Below, piece after piece: positions 42,519 to 46,457 of a stretch of 46,457 nucleotides of DNA. Every line of letters starts with the position of its first letter. Position 1 is the stretch's first letter. Under the pieces are notes generated by a model. That model was not told the DNA's origin. It saw only the letters and a program-made list of their open reading frames with translations, and made no database searches. The DNA is from a virus: positions 1 through 46,457 of the IMG/VR virus record IMGVR_UViG_3300046519_000093. The stretch is one strand, 5' to 3'. The position numbers and the translations under genes were made by a program.

Positions 42519-43806
42519 TGTGCCTCAGGCCAACTTCCTGCGCATGGATACCAAGTTCCGCGGCTTTGTGGCTGGCTTCGGCTCGGGCAAGACGTGGGTA
42601 GGCTGCGCGGCACTGTGTAAGCACGTATGGGAGTGGCCGAGGATCAACTCCGGCTACTTCGCCCCGACTTACCCGCAGATCCGCGACATCTTCTTCCCAA
42701 CGATCGAGGAAGTCGCCTTCGACTGGGGCCTGAAGGTCAAGACGAAGGAGAGCGACAAGGAGGTCGAGTTCTACAGCGGCGGCCAGTACCGCAGCACGAC
42801 TATTTGCCGATCCATGGAGAAGCCGCAGACCATTGTGGGCTTCAAGATTGGGCACGCCCTGGTCGATGAGCTCGATGTTCTGCCGAAACTCAAGGCTGAG
42901 CACGCCTGGCGCAAGATCATTGCCCGGATGCGCTACAACGAGCCGGGACTGAAGAACGGCGTGGATGTGACCACGACCCCGGAAGGGTTCAAGTTCGTCT
43001 ACCAGCAGTTCGTGAAGCAGCTACGCGAGAAGCCGGCACTGAAGGGTATGTATGGACTTGTGCAGGCCAGCACGTTCGACAACGAGCTGAACCTGCCGGC
43101 TGACTACATCCCGTCGCTGATGGAATCGTACCCGCCGCAGCTGATCCTGGCTTATCTGAACGGCCAGTTTGTCAACCTGAATGCCGGGTCGATCTATCAC
43201 GCCTACGACAGGAAGCTGAACGCTTGTTTCGACACCGTAGAGCCGGGCGAGCCGCTGTATATCGGCATGGACTTCAACGTCGGCAAGATGGCGGCGATCA
43301 CGCACGTCAAGCGCGCCGACAACAGGCCTCGCGCAGTGGACGAGCTGATTGATGGCTTCGACACCCCGGACATGATCCGGCGCATCAAAGAGCGTTACTG
43401 GAAGTACAACGGCAAGGACTACGAGAAAACCTGCGAAATCCGGATTTACCCGGACGCTTCGGGTGGCTCCCGAAAGTCAGTGAATGCCAGTGAGACCGAT
43501 ATCGCAATCCTTAAGCAGGCCGGGTTCAGGGTTATCGCCCCGAATGCTAACCCGCCGGTGAAGGACCGCATCAACGCCATGAACGCGATGTTCTGCAATG
43601 CCAATGGCGAACGCCGATACCTGATCAACCCGCTGCGCTGCCCGACCTATGCGGACGGCATCGAGCAGCAGGTGTGGGCGGCCAACGGCGAGCCTGACAA
43701 GAAGTCCGGCGTGGACCACGCGAACGACGCCGGCGGCTACTTCATCCATCACGACTACCCAATCATCAAACCAGCACCAGTCACCACCACATCCCTGAGA
43801 ATCTAG
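42505..43806 (+). CDS. terL: Terminase large subunit
   Basis: This 433-residue protein is the packaging motor and nuclease. The N-terminal ATPase has Walker A GFGSGKT (24-30) and a Walker B-like ALVDELDVL near 115. The C-terminal RNase-H-like nuclease includes IGMDFNVGKMAAI (~250) and DHANDAGGYF near the end, with the acidic residues expected for metal binding. It overlaps the small subunit gene by 14 bases in another frame, and the portal gene follows after three bases. Confidence 0.94.
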   Translation: MPSLNVPQANFLRMDTKFRGFVAGFGSGKTWVGCAALCKHVWEWPRINSGYFAPTYPQIRDIFFPTIEEVAFDWGLKVKTKESDKEVEFYSGGQYRSTTICRSMEKPQTIVGFKIGHALVDELDVLPKLKAEHAWRKIIARMRYNEPGLKNGVDVTTTPEGFKFVYQQFVKQLREKPALKGMYGLVQASTFDNELNLPADYIPSLMESYPPQLILAYLNGQFVNLNAGSIYHAYDRKLNACFDTVEPGEPLYIGMDFNVGKMAAITHVKRADNRPRAVDELIDGFDTPDMIRRIKERYWKYNGKDYEKTCEIRIYPDASGGSRKSVNASETDIAILKQAGFRVIAPNANPPVKDRINAMNAMFCNANGERRYLINPLRCPTYADGIEQQVWAANGEPDKKSGVDHANDAGGYFIHHDYPIIKPAPVTTTSLRI

Positions 43807-43809
43807 CCC

Positions 43810-45180
43810 ATGAGTAATGACCCAAGTATCGCCCTGCCAGCGGTTGAGCGCATGCGCGAGCACTGGGCCATTGTTGACCCGCTGATGGGTGGAACTCAGG
43901 CCATGCGTGCGGCTGGCGATAAGCTCCTGCCGCAATACCCGGCTGAGGCTGAAGACACCTACAAAGAGCGCCTGGCCCTGTCCACTCTGCTCCCGGCCTA
44001 CGCCGAGACGGTTGCCAGCAGCACTTCCCGCGTATTCGCTGAGCCTCTTCAGCTGGGCGAGGACGTGCCTGAGCCGATCAAGCTGCTTTCGGCTGACATC
44101 GACCTGGGCGGCAATGACCTCAATTCGTGGTCGGTCGAGTGGTTCCGCGAGGCGCTGGCTAAAGGCCTGTGTCACGCGATGATCGAGCATCAGCCGACCC
44201 TCGACGCTGAAGGCAACAAGCTGTACAAGACCGTCGCCGAGGAAGAGGCGGCAGGGGTTCGCCCTTACGCCGTCATCATCAAGCCGGGCCAGGTGCTCGG
44301 CTGGCGATTCTCCGGCGGCAAGCTGATGCAGGTTCGCTACATGGAGTCGGTCGAGGTCGCAGACGGTGAATTCGGCGTCAAGTGTGTGGATCAAGTCCGC
44401 GTGCTGGAGCCGGGCAGCTGGCGCACCTACCGCAAGGCCGACAAGGGCGGAGCGTGGGAGCAGCACGATCAGGGCCCTACCAGCCTCACATACATTCCAT
44501 GGGTGACGTTCTACACGGGCCGCACAGGGCCGATGACGGCTAAGCCGCCACTGCTTGAACTGGCTCACCTGAACGTCAAGCACTGGCAGTCACAGAGCGA
44601 CCAGGACAACTTGCTGCACGTTGCCCGCGTCCCGCTGCTGTTCGTGTTCACCGACAACGAAGAATTCCAGCTGACTATCAGTTCGGCCAGCGCGACCCGC
44701 ATGCCGAAGGACGGCAACGCCAAGTACGTCGAGCACACCGGTGCGGCAATCACCGCCGGGCGCGACTCGCTGAACGATCTGGTCGATGACATGCGTATGG
44801 CCGGGGCAAAGCTGCTCCAGAAGGACAAGCAGGCCGTGAAGACGGCAGCGCAGGCCAACGAGGAAGCGGCGCAGGAATTGTCCCCGCTGGCTCGCCTGGC
44901 TGGTCAGTTCGCCGACTGCATCGCCCAGCTGCTCCAGATCCTGGCCGATTACGGCAGTCTGCGTGACGGTGGTCACGTCGAAATGCGCGGCAACTTCGAC
45001 AGCGACTTCGCTCCTGAAGTGTCTCTACCCAACCTGATCAGCATGGCCAACTCTGGCAAGCTCAGCGACCAAACGCTCTACTCCGAAATGCAGCGCCGCG
45101 GCGTTATCAGCGACGAACTCGACTGGGAGGCCGAAAAGGCGCGCATCGAGGAACAAGGGCCGGCATTAGGGGCGATCTGA
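43810..45180 (+). CDS. Portal protein, DUF4055 family
   Basis: This 456-residue protein forms the ring through which DNA enters and leaves the capsid. It resembles the DUF4055 portal family: ERLALSTLLPAYAETVASST near the start, RPYAVIIKPGQVLGWRF and HLNVKHWQSQSDQDNLLHVA in the middle, and a helical C-terminus. Gene order terminase-portal-head morphogenesis agrees. Confidence 0.9.
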   Translation: MSNDPSIALPAVERMREHWAIVDPLMGGTQAMRAAGDKLLPQYPAEAEDTYKERLALSTLLPAYAETVASSTSRVFAEPLQLGEDVPEPIKLLSADIDLGGNDLNSWSVEWFREALAKGLCHAMIEHQPTLDAEGNKLYKTVAEEEAAGVRPYAVIIKPGQVLGWRFSGGKLMQVRYMESVEVADGEFGVKCVDQVRVLEPGSWRTYRKADKGGAWEQHDQGPTSLTYIPWVTFYTGRTGPMTAKPPLLELAHLNVKHWQSQSDQDNLLHVARVPLLFVFTDNEEFQLTISSASATRMPKDGNAKYVEHTGAAITAGRDSLNDLVDDMRMAGAKLLQKDKQAVKTAAQANEEAAQELSPLARLAGQFADCIAQLLQILADYGSLRDGGHVEMRGNFDSDFAPEVSLPNLISMANSGKLSDQTLYSEMQRRGVISDELDWEAEKARIEEQGPALGAI

Positions 45181-45181
45181 T

Positions 45182-46297
45182 ATGGCAGCGGTCAACGAGC
45201 AGTTGCAATCGGCGTCGATCGGGCACGCGGTTGACCTTCAGCACCTCAGCAATGCCGAGGCGCGCAAGGTCATCAAGCTGCTGAACAGCGTGGATGCCGA
45301 CCTTCGCGCCAGGCTGATCGACGCTATCGAGCGCCTGGGTGCTGACTCCTACACGGCCAAGCGCCTCAACGCCGTGTTGGTCTCGGTGCTGGAGCTGAAC
45401 AAGTCGATTTATGCCTCGATTGGCGAGGTCATGGCTGAGTCGGTCGTCGACATCGGTCAGTACGAGGTCGAATATCAGGGCGCTCTGTTCACGCGGGTAA
45501 TTCCCGGCCAGGTCCTGGTCGAGGTCCAGCTGAACACAGTCAACCTGGCGCAGGTGCGAGAAATCGCGCTCAGCCGGCCATTCCAGGGGCGTTTGCTCAA
45601 GGAATGGATGGGCGACCTTGAGGCGGGCCGGGCGGCCAAGATCCGCGACGGTATCCGCATCGGCATGACCGAAGGCCAAACCACTGACCAGATCGTTCGC
45701 CGCATCATGGGCACCAGGGCCGAGGGCTACGCTGACGGCTTGATCGAACGTAGTCGGCGCGACCTTGATTCGGTGGTACGGACGGCGATCAGTCACACCG
45801 CTCAGGGCGCCCGCGAGGCCTACTACCAGCAAAACGACGACCTTGTCGACGAGGTTCGCTGGCTCAGCACCCTGGATAACAAGACGTCGGCCCCGTGCAG
45901 GCTGCGTGACCGTCTCGTCTACACCAACGACAGCAGGCATCTACCAGTAGGCCACAAAGTCCCCTGGCTCAGCGGGCCGGGCAAGCTGCATTGGTGCTGT
46001 CGGTCGACCTCGATGCCGATCATCAAGAGTTACGAGGCGCTGAGGCTGTCCAAGGGCCTGCCAGAAGGCTCGCGGGCGAGCATGGACGGCCAAGTGCCGC
46101 AGTCCACGAATTACGGCGACTGGATCAAGTCGCAGAGCGCAGCAAGGCAGGATCAGGTGTTAGGCCCGGCGCGCGGCAAGCTGCTGCGTGATGGTGGTCT
46201 GGACCTGGATCAGTTCTACAACGACAAGGGCAAGCTGCTCACCCTTGATCAACTGCGCGAACGGGACGCCGCGGCATTCGCCAAAGCCGGCCTGTAA
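45182..46297 (+). CDS. Head morphogenesis protein (SPP1 gp7 / Mu F-like)
   Basis: This 371-residue protein has a long helical N-terminal part and a C-terminal head-morphogenesis signature (RTAISHTAQGAREAYYQQND, STLDNKTSAPCRLRDRLVYT, LHWCCRSTSMPI). Such proteins are minor capsid components linked to the portal and may be ejected with DNA. It starts one base after the portal stop and is followed by a terminator. Confidence 0.9.
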   Translation: MAAVNEQLQSASIGHAVDLQHLSNAEARKVIKLLNSVDADLRARLIDAIERLGADSYTAKRLNAVLVSVLELNKSIYASIGEVMAESVVDIGQYEVEYQGALFTRVIPGQVLVEVQLNTVNLAQVREIALSRPFQGRLLKEWMGDLEAGRAAKIRDGIRIGMTEGQTTDQIVRRIMGTRAEGYADGLIERSRRDLDSVVRTAISHTAQGAREAYYQQNDDLVDEVRWLSTLDNKTSAPCRLRDRLVYTNDSRHLPVGHKVPWLSGPGKLHWCCRSTSMPIIKSYEALRLSKGLPEGSRASMDGQVPQSTNYGDWIKSQSAARQDQVLGPARGKLLRDGGLDLDQFYNDKGKLLTLDQLRERDAAAFAKAGL

Positions 46298-46315
46298 CCA
46301 CAAACCAAATCATTC

Positions 46316-46341
46316 AGCCCTGGCATACGTCGGGGCTTTTT
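46316..46341 (+). terminator. Intrinsic terminator after the head morphogenesis gene
   Basis: AGCCC (46316-46320) pairs with GGGCT (46333-46337), followed by TTTTATT. It separates early packaging genes from the capsid assembly genes. Confidence 0.6.
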
Positions 46342-46401
46342 ATTGCCTGTCTGTTCGGATGAGCGGGGCGCACTGGGCCGGATGGCCTGCTAGGAGAAAC
46401 A

Positions 46402-46457
46402 ATGAAGCTCAAGATCGTTGAAGTGGATGGCAAGCAATACGCGGAAGTCCTGGATGG
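46402..46457 (+). CDS. Start of a capsid-region gene (partial, possible scaffold)
   Basis: The frame begins MKLKIVEVDGKQYAEVLDG and runs off the right edge. RBS TAGGAGAAAC lies before the ATG. The opening is like that of phage scaffolding or capsid-assembly proteins placed before the major capsid gene (DUF6651-like). Only 18 full codons are present. Confidence 0.5.
   Translation, partial: MKLKIVEVDGKQYAEVLD

Noticed and set aside
1-46457. CRISPR arrays, insertion sequences, rRNA or tRNA genes
   Set aside because: Read on both strands, no regular spacer-repeat array, transposase gene with terminal repeats, or RNA gene was seen.

Overview
The window is a nearly complete genome of a temperate, long-tailed (siphovirus-type) phage. 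The host is most likely a Pseudomonas or close relative. This is inferred from high GC and codon use, a GH19 chitinase-type endolysin, a DUF4055 portal, a DUF2280-type small terminase, and a nin-like region of the kind found in Pseudomonas lambdoid phages. No rRNA, tRNA, IS element or CRISPR array is visible, and no clearly bacterial gene flanks either end.

Layout. (1) 1-13684, plus strand: tail and lysis genes (tail tube, G/G-T tail chaperone with a lambda-type slippery site, a lipoprotein moron, tape measure, DUF1833, NlpC/P60, tip protein J, an SGNH-hydrolase fibre, endolysin). (2) 13703-25948, minus strand: a long leftward early operon. It starts at a PL-like promoter with a boxA near 26.1 kb. 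It encodes small proteins, a RecA-like annealing ATPase, SSB, an exonuclease, small HTH proteins, a cytosine methyltransferase fully overlapped by a second long reading frame, the integrase, and a distal accessory operon with its own promoter. (3) 25949-26323: the divergent control region. (4) 26324-31528, plus strand: a Cro-like protein, small regulators and replication genes with a candidate iteron origin inside the initiator gene. (5) 31574-32402, minus strand: a ParA ATPase and a ribbon-helix-helix partner. (6) 32542-39278, plus strand: a nin-like region (HTH, NinB, NinG, DUF5664, metallophosphoesterase, HNH, Lar, and a possible late regulator). (7) 39279-39744: a structured non-coding leader. 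(8) 39745-46457, plus strand: holins, a proteasome-like protein, a metallopeptidase, terminase, portal, head morphogenesis protein and the start of the next capsid-region gene.

The order tail-lysis-integrase-early-terminase-head, open only in the capsid region, is that of a circular or circularly permuted phage genome. It is not that of a prophage split at its attachment site. Together with the ParA/RHH pair this raises the possibility of a phage-plasmid, although an integrase is present.

The most striking non-coding signal is a palindrome, RGTCYCT-N4-AGGGACY. It recurs at least eight times, with several degenerate copies, mostly in short intergenic regions in front of genes across all transcription units, and often abuts a -10-like hexamer. 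It looks like the operator of one phage-wide regulator, recalling the dispersed operators of P1 and the stoperators of phage L5. A second family of boxes (ACTCAC/GTGAGT) clusters at three places around parA and may be its centromere or operator. No CI-type repressor gene was recognised.
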